From Paramesorhizobium sp049065735 (GTDB taxonomy: Bacteria; Pseudomonadota; Alphaproteobacteria; Rhizobiales; Rhizobiaceae), in the NCBI RefSeq assembly GCF_049065735.1, contig NZ_JBAKHD010000006.1, forward strand, positions 124,001-188,000: a DNA stretch of 64,000 nt, in the 5' to 3' direction. How positions within the stretch are numbered: position 1 is the stretch's first letter; every line of letters begins with the position of its first letter. This document shows, one piece after another, positions 50,912-60,147 of the stretch. The notes beneath the pieces are model-generated. The model did not search any database. It was given only the letters and a program-made list of their open reading frames with translations, and was not told the DNA's origin. A program made the translations under genes and the position numbers.

Positions 50912-52537
50912 ATGAACTTAACATTCAAGCACTCGGCTGAGATCGTGGCTCTCGGCATAGCGGCCTTCCTGGCATTGCTCGGGGCGGCCTTTGCCCAGGA
51001 CGATCTTTTCAAGGCCCATATGTGGGTGGCGTTCTTCACGCTTCTCGCGGGCACCGTCATTCTGATGCGCAGCACCAGCCTTGTTTCCGGCAAGGAACAG
51101 GCTGACAGCTCCGCCTATATGGACGATGTGGTCCGCTACGGCGTGATCGCCACCGTGTTCTGGGGCGTCGTCGGTTTTCTCGTCGGCGTCATCATAGCGC
51201 TGCAACTGGCCTTCCCCGACCTCAACCTTGCCCCGTGGCTCAATTTCGGCCGCATAAGGCCGTTGCACACGTCGGCGGTTATCTTCGCATTCGGCGGCAA
51301 CGCGCTGATCGCAACCTCCTTCTATGTCGTGCAGCGCACGTCGCGAGCGCGGCTTTTTGGCGGCAATCTCGCCTGGTTCGTCTTCTGGGGCTACCAGTTC
51401 TTTATCATCATGGCGGCGACGGGCTATTTGCTCGGGATCACACAAAGCCGCGAATATGCGGAGCCCGAATGGTATGTGGACCTTTGGCTGACCATCGTCT
51501 GGGTCGCCTATCTGATCGTGTTCCTCGGCACGGTCATCAAGCGCAAGGAACCGCATATCTACGTCGCGAACTGGTTCTACCTCTCCTTCATCGTGACGAT
51601 TGCGATGCTGCATATCATCAACAATCTCGCGATCCCGGTGTCCTTCCTCGGCTCGAAGAGCTATTCGGCCTTCTCCGGCGTGCAGGATGCGGTGACGCAG
51701 TGGTGGTACGGCCATAACGCGGTGGCGTTCTTCCTCACCATCCCCTTCCTGGCGATGATGTATTACTTCGTGCCGAAGCAGGCCAATCGGCCGATCTACA
51801 GCTATCGCCTGTCGATCGTGCATTTCTGGTCGATCATCTTCCTCTATATCTGGGCCGGCCCGCATCACCTTCACTACACCGCCCTGCCGGACTGGGCGCA
51901 GACCCTCGGCATGGTGTTCTCGATCATGCTGTGGATGCCCTCCTGGGGCGGTATGATCAACGGCCTGATGACGCTCTCCGGCGCGTGGGACAAGATCCGC
52001 ACCGACCCGATCATCCGCATGATGGTCATCGCCATCGCCTTCTACGGCATGGCGACGTTCGAAGGGCCGATGATGTCGATCAAGGCCGTCAACTCGCTGT
52101 CGCACTATACGGACTGGACCATCGGCCACGTCCATGCTGGCGCGCTCGGCTGGAACGGCATGATCACCTTCGCGGCGGTCTATTACCTGACGCCAAGGCT
52201 GTGGAACCGGGAACGGCTCTATTCCATGCGGATGATCAACTGGCACTTCTGGCTCGCCACGCTCGGTATCGTTCTCTACGCCGCCGCGATGTGGGTCGCC
52301 GGCATCCAGCAGGGCCTGATGTGGCGCGAATATGATGAGCAGGGCTTCCTGGTCTACTCCTTCGCCGAAACCGTCATCGCGATGTTCCCCTACTACGTCA
52401 TCCGCGCGCTCGGCGGGACGCTGTACCTCACCGGCGGACTGCTGATGGCCTACAACGTCTACATGACCGTCAAGGGCAGGATCCGCGACGAAGCCGCCCT
52501 CACCCGCGCCACGCCGGTCCCTCAGCCAGCCGAATAA
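50912..52537 (+). CDS. ccoN: cbb3-type cytochrome c oxidase catalytic subunit I
   Basis: A 541-residue haem-copper oxidase subunit with about 12 membrane segments. Histidine-rich haem and CuB regions are seen: RPLHTSAVIFAFGGNALI, WWYGHNAVAFFLTIPFLAMMYYFVPK, IWAGPHHLHYTALPDWAQTLG and YTDWTIGHVHAGALGWNG. CcoN reduces O2 with very high affinity and pumps protons. ATG 50912 is chosen as GGGGGA lies about 10 bp upstream. The FNR-like box upstream and the following ccoOQP-GHIS fit the Rhizobiales fixNOQP-fixGHIS arrangement. Confidence 0.97.
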   Translation: MNLTFKHSAEIVALGIAAFLALLGAAFAQDDLFKAHMWVAFFTLLAGTVILMRSTSLVSGKEQADSSAYMDDVVRYGVIATVFWGVVGFLVGVIIALQLAFPDLNLAPWLNFGRIRPLHTSAVIFAFGGNALIATSFYVVQRTSRARLFGGNLAWFVFWGYQFFIIMAATGYLLGITQSREYAEPEWYVDLWLTIVWVAYLIVFLGTVIKRKEPHIYVANWFYLSFIVTIAMLHIINNLAIPVSFLGSKSYSAFSGVQDAVTQWWYGHNAVAFFLTIPFLAMMYYFVPKQANRPIYSYRLSIVHFWSIIFLYIWAGPHHLHYTALPDWAQTLGMVFSIMLWMPSWGGMINGLMTLSGAWDKIRTDPIIRMMVIAIAFYGMATFEGPMMSIKAVNSLSHYTDWTIGHVHAGALGWNGMITFAAVYYLTPRLWNRERLYSMRMINWHFWLATLGIVLYAAAMWVAGIQQGLMWREYDEQGFLVYSFAETVIAMFPYYVIRALGGTLYLTGGLLMAYNVYMTVKGRIRDEAALTRATPVPQPAE

Positions 52538-52547
52538 GAGGTTACCC

Positions 52548-53279
52548 ATGTCTATTCTCAACAAGCACTCCTTGCTGGAAAAGAATGCGACGCTCCTGCT
52601 GCTGAGTTCGCTGGTCGTGGTGACCATCGGCGGCATCGTGGAAATCGCCCCGCTGTTCTGGCTTGAGAACACAATCGAGAAGGTCGAGGGAATGCGGCCC
52701 TATTCGCCGCTGGAACTCGCCGGGCGCAACATCTACATCCGTGAAGGGTGCTACACCTGCCACAGCCAGATGATCCGGCCCTTCCGCGACGAGGTCGAGC
52801 GCTACGGGCATTACAGCCTGGCCGCGGAATCCATGTACGACCACCCATTCCAGTGGGGCTCGAAGCGCACGGGGCCCGACCTCGCGCGCGTCGGCGGGCG
52901 CTATTCCAACGAGTGGCACGTCCAGCACCTGACCGAGCCGCGCTCCGTCGTGCCGGAATCGGTCATGCCGAGGTACGCCTTCCTCAAGGACAAGCCGCTC
53001 CACATCAAGAATATCCAGGCCGAGCTGGTTGCCAATGTCAGGGTCGGCGTGCCCTACAACGACGACATGCTCGCCAATGCCGAGGCGGACCTGAAAGCGC
53101 AGGCGGACCCGGATGCCGATACGTCAGGCGTGCAGGCCCGCTATCCCAAGGCGGTTGTCGGCGATTTCGACGGCAATCCGAAGGCGGTGACCGAGATGGA
53201 TGCGCTCGTCGCCTATCTCCAGATGCTCGGCACGCTGGTCGATTTCTCGACCTATGACGATGCCGCGGGCTATCGCTGA
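52548..53279 (+). CDS. ccoO: cbb3-type oxidase monohaem cytochrome c subunit II
   Basis: A 243-residue membrane-anchored cytochrome c. One N-terminal membrane segment (TLLLLSSLVVVTIGGIVEIAPLF) is followed by the haem motif CYTCHSQMIRPF and later a methionine ligand region (ESVMPRYAFL). It passes electrons from CcoP to CcoN. It lies 10 bp after ccoN. The length matches the family. Confidence 0.97.
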   Translation: MSILNKHSLLEKNATLLLLSSLVVVTIGGIVEIAPLFWLENTIEKVEGMRPYSPLELAGRNIYIREGCYTCHSQMIRPFRDEVERYGHYSLAAESMYDHPFQWGSKRTGPDLARVGGRYSNEWHVQHLTEPRSVVPESVMPRYAFLKDKPLHIKNIQAELVANVRVGVPYNDDMLANAEADLKAQADPDADTSGVQARYPKAVVGDFDGNPKAVTEMDALVAYLQMLGTLVDFSTYDDAAGYR

Positions 53280-53291
53280 GGGAGCGCCACC

Positions 53292-53444
53292 ATGGATACC
53301 TACACCACGCTTCGCCACTTCGCCGATAGCTGGGGCCTCCTCGCCATGCTCCTGTTCTTCATCGGCTCCATTCTGTTCATCTTTCGTCCGGGCGCCAAGT
53401 CGCTGGCGGATGACGCCGCCCAGATTCCTCTGAAGGAGGATTGA
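53292..53444 (+). CDS. ccoQ: cbb3-type oxidase small subunit CcoQ
   Basis: A 50-residue protein starting MDTYTTLRHFADSWGLLAM, with a single membrane segment LLFFIGSILFIFRPG and a short acidic tail (ADDAAQIPLKED). It fills the 169-bp gap between ccoO and ccoP, the expected place. CcoQ stabilises the oxidase complex. GGGAGCGCC precedes the ATG. The similarity to CcoQ/FixQ is short but position and size agree. Confidence 0.9.
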   Translation: MDTYTTLRHFADSWGLLAMLLFFIGSILFIFRPGAKSLADDAAQIPLKED

Positions 53445-53448
53445 TCCC

Positions 53449-54354
53449 ATGACCGAAAAACATATCGATGAACAAACCGGCACCGAGACGACCGGCCATG
53501 TCTGGGACGGCATTCGGGAACTGAACAATCCCCTGCCCCGCTGGTGGCTATGGACGTTCTACGCCACCATCGTCTGGGCCATCGGCTATATGATCCTCTA
53601 CCCGGCCTGGCCGTTGCTGACCGAGAACACCAAGGGTTATCTCGGCTATTCCAGCCGCGCGGAGCTGCGCGGCGCGATGAACGCGGCGGATGATGCCCGT
53701 GCGGGCCTCGTCGAGGCGATCAAAAAAGAGGATGTGGCGCAGATCCTCACCAATCCCGAGCTCAAGCAGTTCGCCATCTCCGCGGGCGCGGCGGCGTTCA
53801 AGGTCAATTGCGTCCAGTGCCATGGTTCCGGTGCGCAAGGCGGCGCGGGCTATCCCAACCTCAACGATGACGATTGGCTGTGGGGCGGCGACATCCAGTC
53901 GATCTACACCACCATCAACCATGGCGTCCGCTACATGGCCGACACCGATACGAGGCAGTCGGAAATGCCGAGCTTCGACGGCGTGCTGACACCGGAGCAG
54001 ATGGGCGAGGTGGCGGCCTATGTCGTGAGCCTCTCCAGCACGCCGAAATCGCCGGAGAAGGTGGAAGCCGGGAAGGTCCTGTTCAGCGAAAACTGCGCCT
54101 CGTGCCATGGCAGCGACGCCAAGGCGGCCAAGGGCTTCGATGCCGCGACGGGCAAAGACATGGGCGCTCCCAACCTAGCCGACGCCATCTGGCTCTACGG
54201 CTCGGGCGAGACAGCCATCGTGCAACAGATGGTGCATCCGAAAAACGGCGTGATGCCCGCCTGGGGCGCACGCCTTGGCGAAACCACCGTCAAGGAACTG
54301 GCCGTCTACATCTATTCGCTCGGCGGCGGCCAGACGGTGGCGGCCGGGCAGTAA
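53449..54354 (+). CDS. ccoP: cbb3-type oxidase dihaem cytochrome c subunit III
   Basis: A 301-residue dihaem cytochrome. The N-terminal region has the ELNNPLPRWWLWTFYATIVWAIGYMILYPAWP CcoP signature, with one membrane segment. Two haem motifs follow: CVQCHGSG (about 123-130) and CASCHGSD (about 217-224), each with a downstream methionine. It is the electron entry point of the oxidase. A perfect 9-bp hairpin lies in the gap before ccoG. Confidence 0.97.
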   Translation: MTEKHIDEQTGTETTGHVWDGIRELNNPLPRWWLWTFYATIVWAIGYMILYPAWPLLTENTKGYLGYSSRAELRGAMNAADDARAGLVEAIKKEDVAQILTNPELKQFAISAGAAAFKVNCVQCHGSGAQGGAGYPNLNDDDWLWGGDIQSIYTTINHGVRYMADTDTRQSEMPSFDGVLTPEQMGEVAAYVVSLSSTPKSPEKVEAGKVLFSENCASCHGSDAKAAKGFDAATGKDMGAPNLADAIWLYGSGETAIVQQMVHPKNGVMPAWGARLGETTVKELAVYIYSLGGGQTVAAGQ

Positions 54355-54370
54355 CCTTCAGAAACCAAGC

Positions 54371-54394
54371 CCGCCGGCGGCTCTTCGCCGGCGG
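54371..54394 (+). terminator. Hairpin between ccoP and ccoG
   Basis: CCGCCGGCG (54371-54379) pairs perfectly with CGCCGGCGG (54386-54394) around a 6-base loop. No T-run follows, so partial attenuation or mRNA processing between structural and assembly genes is more likely than full termination. Confidence 0.5.
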
Positions 54395-54410
54395 ACGAGC
54401 TGATCGAAGA

Positions 54411-55982
54411 ATGGAACGTCCCGTGACGGTCAATGTGCGAGAAGTGCTGAAAAGCAATAGCAAGCCTGTCGAGCCCGCCGGAAGCGGCCAGTCGCTCTAT
54501 GCCGCGCGGAAGAAAATCTACCCGAAACGGGCATCGGGCACGTTCCGGCAGATCAAATGGCTGGTGATGGCCGTCACGCTCGCCATCTATTATCTGGCGC
54601 CGTGGATAAGGTGGGACCGGGGGCCTTATGCTCCCGATCAGGCCATTCTGGTCGATCTCGCCAACCGGCGCTTCTACTTCTTCTTCATCGAGATATGGCC
54701 GCAGGAATTCGTGCTGATCGCGGGCCTCCTCGTCATGGCAGGCGCGGGGCTGTTCCTCATCACCTCCGTCGCCGGGCGCGCATGGTGCGGCTATGCCTGC
54801 CCGCAGACGGTGTGGGTGGACTTGTTTCTCGTGGTCGAACGCGCTGTCGAGGGTGACCGCAACGCGCGGATGAAGCTCGACCAAGCGCCATGGACAGCAG
54901 GCAAAATCGGCAAGAAGCTCGTCAAGCACCTGATCTGGATCGTCATCGGCGTCGCCACTGGCGGCGCATGGATATTCTATTTCGCCGATGCGCCGACGCT
55001 TGCTCGCGATTTCGTCCTCGGTCAAGCCGCTCCCATCGCCTATTTCACCGTCGCGACCCTCACCTCCACCACTTATCTCCTCGGCGGATTCATGCGCGAG
55101 CAGGTGTGCACCTATATGTGCCCGTGGCCGCGCATTCAGGCGGCGATGCTGGATGAAGATTCGCTCACCGTCACCTATAATGCCTGGCGCGGCGAGCCGC
55201 GTTCCAGAGGCACCAAGAAGAGCGCCGCGGCGGGCATGGTCGCGGGCGACTGCATCGATTGCGACGCCTGCGTCGTCGTCTGCCCGCAAGGCATCGACAT
55301 CCGCAACGGCCAGCAGATGGAATGCATCACCTGCGCGCTGTGCATCGACGCCTGCAACAATGTCATGGACAAGCTCGGCCGGGATCGCGGCCTCATCTCC
55401 TATGCGACCCTCGCCGATTACCAGCACAATATGGACATCGCCACCCTGGGCGGAACGAAGCCGATCAATCCGGCGCTCGTCCGCACCCCCGAGAGCAAGC
55501 TGAAGGCGGAGGTGAAGCATGTCCGCGCGAGCCATATCTTCCGCCCTCGCACCCTCTTCTATTTCGCCATATGGGCGCTCGTCGGCATCGGCATCCTCAC
55601 CACGCTGGTGGGACGGACGCGGCTGGAACTCAACGTTCTCCACGACCGCAATCCGCAATTTGTGACGTTGTCCGACGGCTCGATCCGCAATGGCTATACG
55701 GTCAAGATCCTGAACATGGTGCCGAAGCCGCGCACCTTCACCATATCGATATCAGGGCTGCCGGGGGCAAGCATATCCGCGCCCGACGCCTCGAAGGCGC
55801 CGGACGGGACGTTCGATGTCGAAGCCGCGCCCGACCGCGTCCACACCTTCAGGGTTTTCGTCGCGGCGCCGGCCGGCTCCCTCGGGCAAGAAATGACCCC
55901 GTTCGAATTTTATGTCGCCGAAAAGGACGGCACCGAGAGCGCCGCCTACAAGGCCATTTTCAACGCACCGGAGAAAAAATGA
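54411..55982 (+). CDS. ccoG: cbb3 oxidase assembly/copper reductase protein CcoG (FixG)
   Basis: A 523-residue polytopic iron-sulfur protein. Segments near 45-60, 85-105 and 160-215 are hydrophobic. AGRAWCGYACPQTVWVDLFL and VCTYMCPWPRIQ supply further cysteines, and two 4Fe-4S motifs read CIDCDACVVVCPQG and CITCALCIDAC. The C-terminal 150 residues form an immunoglobulin-like FixG domain. In other species CcoG is a Cu(II) reductase for oxidase assembly. ATG 54411 is the likely start; GTG 54423 is an alternative. Its end overlaps ccoH (ATGA). Confidence 0.95.
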   Translation: MERPVTVNVREVLKSNSKPVEPAGSGQSLYAARKKIYPKRASGTFRQIKWLVMAVTLAIYYLAPWIRWDRGPYAPDQAILVDLANRRFYFFFIEIWPQEFVLIAGLLVMAGAGLFLITSVAGRAWCGYACPQTVWVDLFLVVERAVEGDRNARMKLDQAPWTAGKIGKKLVKHLIWIVIGVATGGAWIFYFADAPTLARDFVLGQAAPIAYFTVATLTSTTYLLGGFMREQVCTYMCPWPRIQAAMLDEDSLTVTYNAWRGEPRSRGTKKSAAAGMVAGDCIDCDACVVVCPQGIDIRNGQQMECITCALCIDACNNVMDKLGRDRGLISYATLADYQHNMDIATLGGTKPINPALVRTPESKLKAEVKHVRASHIFRPRTLFYFAIWALVGIGILTTLVGRTRLELNVLHDRNPQFVTLSDGSIRNGYTVKILNMVPKPRTFTISISGLPGASISAPDASKAPDGTFDVEAAPDRVHTFRVFVAAPAGSLGQEMTPFEFYVAEKDGTESAAYKAIFNAPEKK

Positions 55983-56470
55983 TGCCGCGTTCCGCCCCTC
56001 GTGAATTTACCGGCCGCCATATGCTGATCGCCATGCTCTCGTTCTTCGGCGTCGTCATAGCCGTCAATGTGACCATGGCCGTCTACGCCAATACGAGCTG
56101 GACCGGCCTTATCGTTCAGAACACCTATGTCGCGAGCCAGCAGTTCAACGAAAAAGCGGCGATTGGCCGAGCCCAGTCCGCCCTCGGCTGGCAGGGTAGC
56201 CTCACCTATAGCGGTGGCAAGCTCTCCTATCGCCTCGCTGATGCCGAAGGTGCGCCGGTGAAGCCCGCGGGCGTCACGGTAACGCTGAAGCGGCCCGCCT
56301 ATGAGAGCGAGGATATGACGGTGAAGCTCCAGCCAGAGGGCGACGCTTTCTCCGCTGAGACCCTCGTGCGCGACGGGATCTGGATCATCGATGTCGAGGC
56401 CGAGATTCCCGGCCATGCGCCTTACCGCGATGTGTCGCGTCATCACGTCACCAATGGAGAGCTGCAATGA
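55979..56470 (+). CDS. ccoH: cbb3 oxidase assembly protein CcoH (FixH)
   Basis: A 163-residue membrane protein with one N-terminal membrane segment (MLIAMLSFFGVVIAVNVTMAVYA) followed by the FixH signature NTSWTGLIVQNTYVASQQFNEK and a periplasmic beta domain. FixH is required for cbb3 assembly. The start at 55979 overlaps the ccoG stop, and the gene ends overlapping ccoI, so ccoG, ccoH and ccoI are tightly coupled. Confidence 0.94.
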   Translation: MMPRSAPREFTGRHMLIAMLSFFGVVIAVNVTMAVYANTSWTGLIVQNTYVASQQFNEKAAIGRAQSALGWQGSLTYSGGKLSYRLADAEGAPVKPAGVTVTLKRPAYESEDMTVKLQPEGDAFSAETLVRDGIWIIDVEAEIPGHAPYRDVSRHHVTNGELQ

Positions 56471-58758
56471 GCTGCTGTGCTCCCGGCCTCGAGCCCGATG
56501 CCGTCCTCGGCGAAGGCCCCTCACGCGAAGAGCTGCTGCTCGCCAGCCGGGCGCTTGGAAACGGCTTGCGCCAGATCGACCTTTCGGTGCCCGACGTCCA
56601 TTGCGGCGCCTGCATCCAGACGATCGAACGGGCGATGAACAAGCTCGACGGGATCGAAAGCGCGCGCGTCAACTTGTCGACCAAGCGGCTCATGGTGCGC
56701 TGGCGCGAGGACAAGGCGCCGCCGCCGGTGACCGAAACGCTCAGCAAACTCGGCTATGCCTCCCACCTCTTCGAGAATGATGCGGGGGAGGACAAAGCGT
56801 TCTGGGAGCTCATCCGGGCCCTTGCGGTGGCAGGCTTCGCCGCCAGCAATGTCATGCTGATGTCCGTGGCGGTCTGGTCGGGGGCGGATGAGGCGACTCG
56901 CGACATGTTCCATTGGATATCGGGCATGATCGCGGCCCCCACGCTCGTCTATTCCGGGCGCATCTTCTTCCGCTCGGCCTGGGCCGCGCTCAAGGGCGGT
57001 CACATGAACATGGATGTGCCGATCTCGCTCGCCGTGACGCTCGCCTTCGTGATGAGTCTCTACGAGACCATCCATCACGGCCAGCACGCCTATTTCGACG
57101 CCTCGGTTTCGCTGCTCTTCTTCCTGCTCATCGGGCGCACGCTTGACCATATGATGCGCGAGCGGGCGCGCTCGGCGGTCAAGGGCCTGTCGCGGCTGGT
57201 GCCGCGCGGCGCGCTCATCATCGCCGAAAATGGCGAGCGGGAATATAGGCCCGTCTCCGAGATCAAGCCCGGCACGCGCCTCATCCTCGCCGCCGGTGAG
57301 CGGGCTCCAGTTGATGCCCGCGTCGAGGAAGGCGCGTCCGAGCTCGACTGCTCCATCGTCTCGGGCGAAAGCGCGCCGCAGGCGGTCCACCAAGGCTCGG
57401 TGATCCGCGCCGGGATGCTCAACCTGACCGCGCCGCTGACGCTTTCCGCCATCGCGACGGCGAACGAATCCTTCCTCGCCGACATGGTGCGGCTGATGGA
57501 AGCCGCCGAGGGCGGGCGGGCGCGCTATCGCCGCTTGGCAGACCGGGCCTCACAATTCTATTCCCCCGCCGTTCACATGATCGCGCTCCTCTCGGCGCTG
57601 GGCTGGATCGTGGCGACGGGCGATTGGTACCGCGCCATTTTCATCGCCATCGCCGTCCTCATCATCACCTGTCCGTGCGCGCTGGGCCTCGCCGTGCCGA
57701 TGGTTCAGGTGATGGCCGCACGCCGGCTCTTCGAGAACGGCATCATGGTCAAGGATGGCTCCGGGCTGGAGCGGCTGGCAGATGCCGACACGGTCGTTTT
57801 CGACAAGACGGGAACGCTGACCCTGGGCCAGCCGCAATTGAGCAATGCGGGCGATGTGGACCCCGAAATGCTGGCGCAGGCGGCCCTCATCGCCTCCTAT
57901 TCCAGCCACCCGCTGGCAAAGGCGCTGGCGCAGGCGGGCAAGAGTGTGCGCGCCGAAGGCATACGGTTCGACCATTTCGAGGAAGTGCCAGGCTGCGGCA
58001 TGGAAGCTGTTTCAGGGGCCAAGACCTGGCGTCTCGGGCGGCGCCAATGGGCGGTGGAAGGGAATGCCGCCGCCAATGCGTCGCATAACGGACTCGAAAC
58101 CGTTCTTTCCCTTAACGGAAGTCTCATGGCTGCCTTCCGCTTTGACGACCGGCCACGCAAGGACGCTGCCGAAACCGTGGCCGAACTGGAGGCCCGCGGC
58201 GTCGAGATGGAAATCATCTCCGGTGACCGCTATGACGCCGCCGCCGATCTTGCCGCCCGGCTCGGTGTTCCCGCCTTCACCGCGGGCGCGCTGCCGGGCG
58301 AGAAGGTGGCGCGTATTGAAGCCCTGGCGCAGCAAGGCCGCAAGGTGCTGATGGTGGGCGACGGGCTCAACGACGCTCCCGCCCTCGCCGCCGCCTATGT
58401 GTCGATGGCGCCGGCAACCGCTGCGGATATCGGGCGCAACGCCGCTGATTTCGTCTTCCTGCGCGAGAGCCTCGGCGCGGTGCCGCTCGCCATGGAGGTC
58501 TCGCGGCAGGCGAAGAAACTCATCCGGCAGAATTTCGCCCTTGCCATCGGCTATAATTTCCTCGCCGTGCCCATTGCCGTCATGGGTTATGTGACACCGC
58601 TCGTCGCCGCGCTCGCCATGTCGCTCTCGTCGATCATCGTCGTCGCCAACGCCATGCGGCTCAGGGCAAAGACGGACGGCGCACGAACAAATGCGGGGAT
58701 GCTTGGGGACCTCACCCAGGCGTTTCCGGCGCCCATGCCTCAGAAGGCTTCCAAATGA
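56467..58758 (+). CDS. ccoI: Copper-transporting P1B-type ATPase for cbb3 oxidase (FixI)
   Basis: A 763-residue P-type ATPase. An N-terminal heavy-metal domain (CGACIQT, about 47-53) precedes eight membrane segments. The ion-binding CPC appears in IITCPCALGLAVPM; phosphorylation motif DKTGTLT, SSHPLAKAL, and the GDGLNDAPAL hinge are intact. It has FixI/CtpA2 traits, exporting Cu+ to the periplasm for oxidase maturation rather than detoxification, as the linkage to ccoG, ccoH and ccoS shows. Confidence 0.96.
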   Translation: MSCCAPGLEPDAVLGEGPSREELLLASRALGNGLRQIDLSVPDVHCGACIQTIERAMNKLDGIESARVNLSTKRLMVRWREDKAPPPVTETLSKLGYASHLFENDAGEDKAFWELIRALAVAGFAASNVMLMSVAVWSGADEATRDMFHWISGMIAAPTLVYSGRIFFRSAWAALKGGHMNMDVPISLAVTLAFVMSLYETIHHGQHAYFDASVSLLFFLLIGRTLDHMMRERARSAVKGLSRLVPRGALIIAENGEREYRPVSEIKPGTRLILAAGERAPVDARVEEGASELDCSIVSGESAPQAVHQGSVIRAGMLNLTAPLTLSAIATANESFLADMVRLMEAAEGGRARYRRLADRASQFYSPAVHMIALLSALGWIVATGDWYRAIFIAIAVLIITCPCALGLAVPMVQVMAARRLFENGIMVKDGSGLERLADADTVVFDKTGTLTLGQPQLSNAGDVDPEMLAQAALIASYSSHPLAKALAQAGKSVRAEGIRFDHFEEVPGCGMEAVSGAKTWRLGRRQWAVEGNAAANASHNGLETVLSLNGSLMAAFRFDDRPRKDAAETVAELEARGVEMEIISGDRYDAAADLAARLGVPAFTAGALPGEKVARIEALAQQGRKVLMVGDGLNDAPALAAAYVSMAPATAADIGRNAADFVFLRESLGAVPLAMEVSRQAKKLIRQNFALAIGYNFLAVPIAVMGYVTPLVAALAMSLSSIIVVANAMRLRAKTDGARTNAGMLGDLTQAFPAPMPQKASK

Positions 58759-58976
58759 CCAGTCTCGCCGTTCTCATCCCCATCGCGCTCTTTCTCGGCG
58801 GCCTCGGCCTTCTCGCATTCCTGTGGTCGCTCAAGACCAACCAGTATGACGATCTCGACGGCGCCGCCGAGCGCATTTTGTTCGACGATGCTTCCGAGGA
58901 GGCTCACGCGGCGATTTCGCGTCAGTCCGCAAGCCGAACCGCGCCTCAAGCCGTCCCTGAGGTCTCCGGGAGATAA
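58755..58976 (+). CDS. ccoS: cbb3 oxidase assembly protein CcoS (FixS)
   Basis: A 73-residue protein with the CcoS signature: one membrane segment (LIPIALFLGGLGLLAFLWSL) followed by KTNQYDDLDGAAERIL. It overlaps ccoI by 4 bp. CcoS is needed for cofactor insertion into cbb3 oxidases. Its last 31 bp overlap the convergent neuC-like gene, and its C-terminal tail (SRTAPQAVPEVSGR) is unlike a typical conserved end. Confidence 0.92.
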   Translation: MTSLAVLIPIALFLGGLGLLAFLWSLKTNQYDDLDGAAERILFDDASEEAHAAISRQSASRTAPQAVPEVSGR

Positions 58977-60145
58977 AATGGCTTTGTCATCAACGCCATG
59001 TCCAGGCGAACGTGCTCCAGGACACGGCGGATAATGGCCGATGCGTTTCCGCTGTAGTAGACATTTTTCACCAGGCGAGCCTCTTCGCGAAACAGCGGAG
59101 ATGTCGCTTTTACGATTGCCTGATGAATGTCGTCCGCCTGTGCCGATGTATCCAGGATATTCGCCGAGCGTTCCCGCCCGGCCTGCCGCCGCCCCACATT
59201 GACGACCGGCACCCCGAACGACGCCGCCTCGATGATTCCCGACGAGGAATTTCCGATCAGCAATTCGCTATGGCTCATCGCGCTGAAATAGCCCTGACGG
59301 CCCAGATTATCGCGAATTTGGATCCAGGGTTTATGTCTGGCATGAGCCTCCAGCCGGGCGTTGATGGCTTGGCCGGCTTCGTCGGCGTTCGCTTTGCTGA
59401 AGATTGTCGTCACTTTGAAACGGTCCAGCGCCTCGATGAGCGCTTCGAATGCCGGAATGGAGGCGTTGACGTCAATGGTTTCCGGATGAAACGTCGCCAT
59501 GAAATAGGGCTTGTCAGGCAGGTTCAGGCGCGCGAGCAATTGCGGGCGCTCATCGAGTTCCAAAGTGTCTAGCCCATCGAGTGCGGGCGCACCCGTAACA
59601 TGCACCCTCCAGGGTTCTTCTCCCATCGCCACGATCCGGCGCCTGCTGAGTTCCGTCGCGCAAAAATGCAGCTGGCTGAGCTTCGTCATCGAATGCCGGT
59701 AGGCATTATCGATCGCGCCTTCGCTTTCCTCCCCGCCATGAATATGGGCGATGGGGATATGCAATGCGCTTGCCGCCACCGCGACGGCATGCATTTCGTA
59801 GCGGTCGCCAAGAACGACCAGAAGATCGGGCCGATTGCCTTCCAGCGCCTCGGCCGATCCCGCGGTGACCGCGCCCATCGCCTTGGCCACGTCCACCGCC
59901 GTCCCATCTCCGGTCGGCATCGGCACGACGCAAGCGGCGGGAATGCCGGCCGCCTCCTCGAGCCGGGCGACATGACGGGCTCGGTCAACCTCGTCCGCTT
60001 CGGCAGGGACATGGCTGCCCGATACGAACAGGCTTGCCTCGATGTCTAGGCTTTGGCGCAGCGCGGCAATGACAGGCTGATAGATGCCGAAGTCGGCCCG
60101 GCTCGTCGTGGCCAGGAAAACCTTCCGTTTATCCCGAAGCGCCAT
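58946..60145 (-). CDS. UDP-GlcNAc-type 2-epimerase (hydrolysing), NeuC/LegG-like
   Basis: A 399-residue GT-B-fold epimerase. It shows VFLATTSRADFGIYQPVIAAL, LVVLGDRYEMHAVAVAA, AHIHGGEESEGAIDNAYRHSMTKLSQLHFCA, and the VTGAPALDGL and GNSSSGIIEAASFGVPVVNVG motifs typical of NeuC, NnaA and LegG. These release N-acetylmannosamine or a 2,4-diacetamido-hexose from a UDP-sugar for nonulosonic acid synthesis. ATG 60145 lies 2 bp after the neuB stop; a TTG at 60151 overlapping that stop is an alternative. With the adjacent dehydratase and aminotransferase, the LegG (legionaminic-type) assignment is favoured. Confidence 0.88.
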   Translation of the reverse strand: MALRDKRKVFLATTSRADFGIYQPVIAALRQSLDIEASLFVSGSHVPAEADEVDRARHVARLEEAAGIPAACVVPMPTGDGTAVDVAKAMGAVTAGSAEALEGNRPDLLVVLGDRYEMHAVAVAASALHIPIAHIHGGEESEGAIDNAYRHSMTKLSQLHFCATELSRRRIVAMGEEPWRVHVTGAPALDGLDTLELDERPQLLARLNLPDKPYFMATFHPETIDVNASIPAFEALIEALDRFKVTTIFSKANADEAGQAINARLEAHARHKPWIQIRDNLGRQGYFSAMSHSELLIGNSSSGIIEAASFGVPVVNVGRRQAGRERSANILDTSAQADDIHQAIVKATSPLFREEARLVKNVYYSGNASAIIRRVLEHVRLDMALMTKPFYLPETSGTA

Positions 60146-60147
60146 TG

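Noticed and set aside
50918..52672. A 584-codon open frame on the minus strand opposite ccoN
   Set aside because: Antisense shadow of ccoN; the translation is rich in His, Arg and Asp with no family resemblance.
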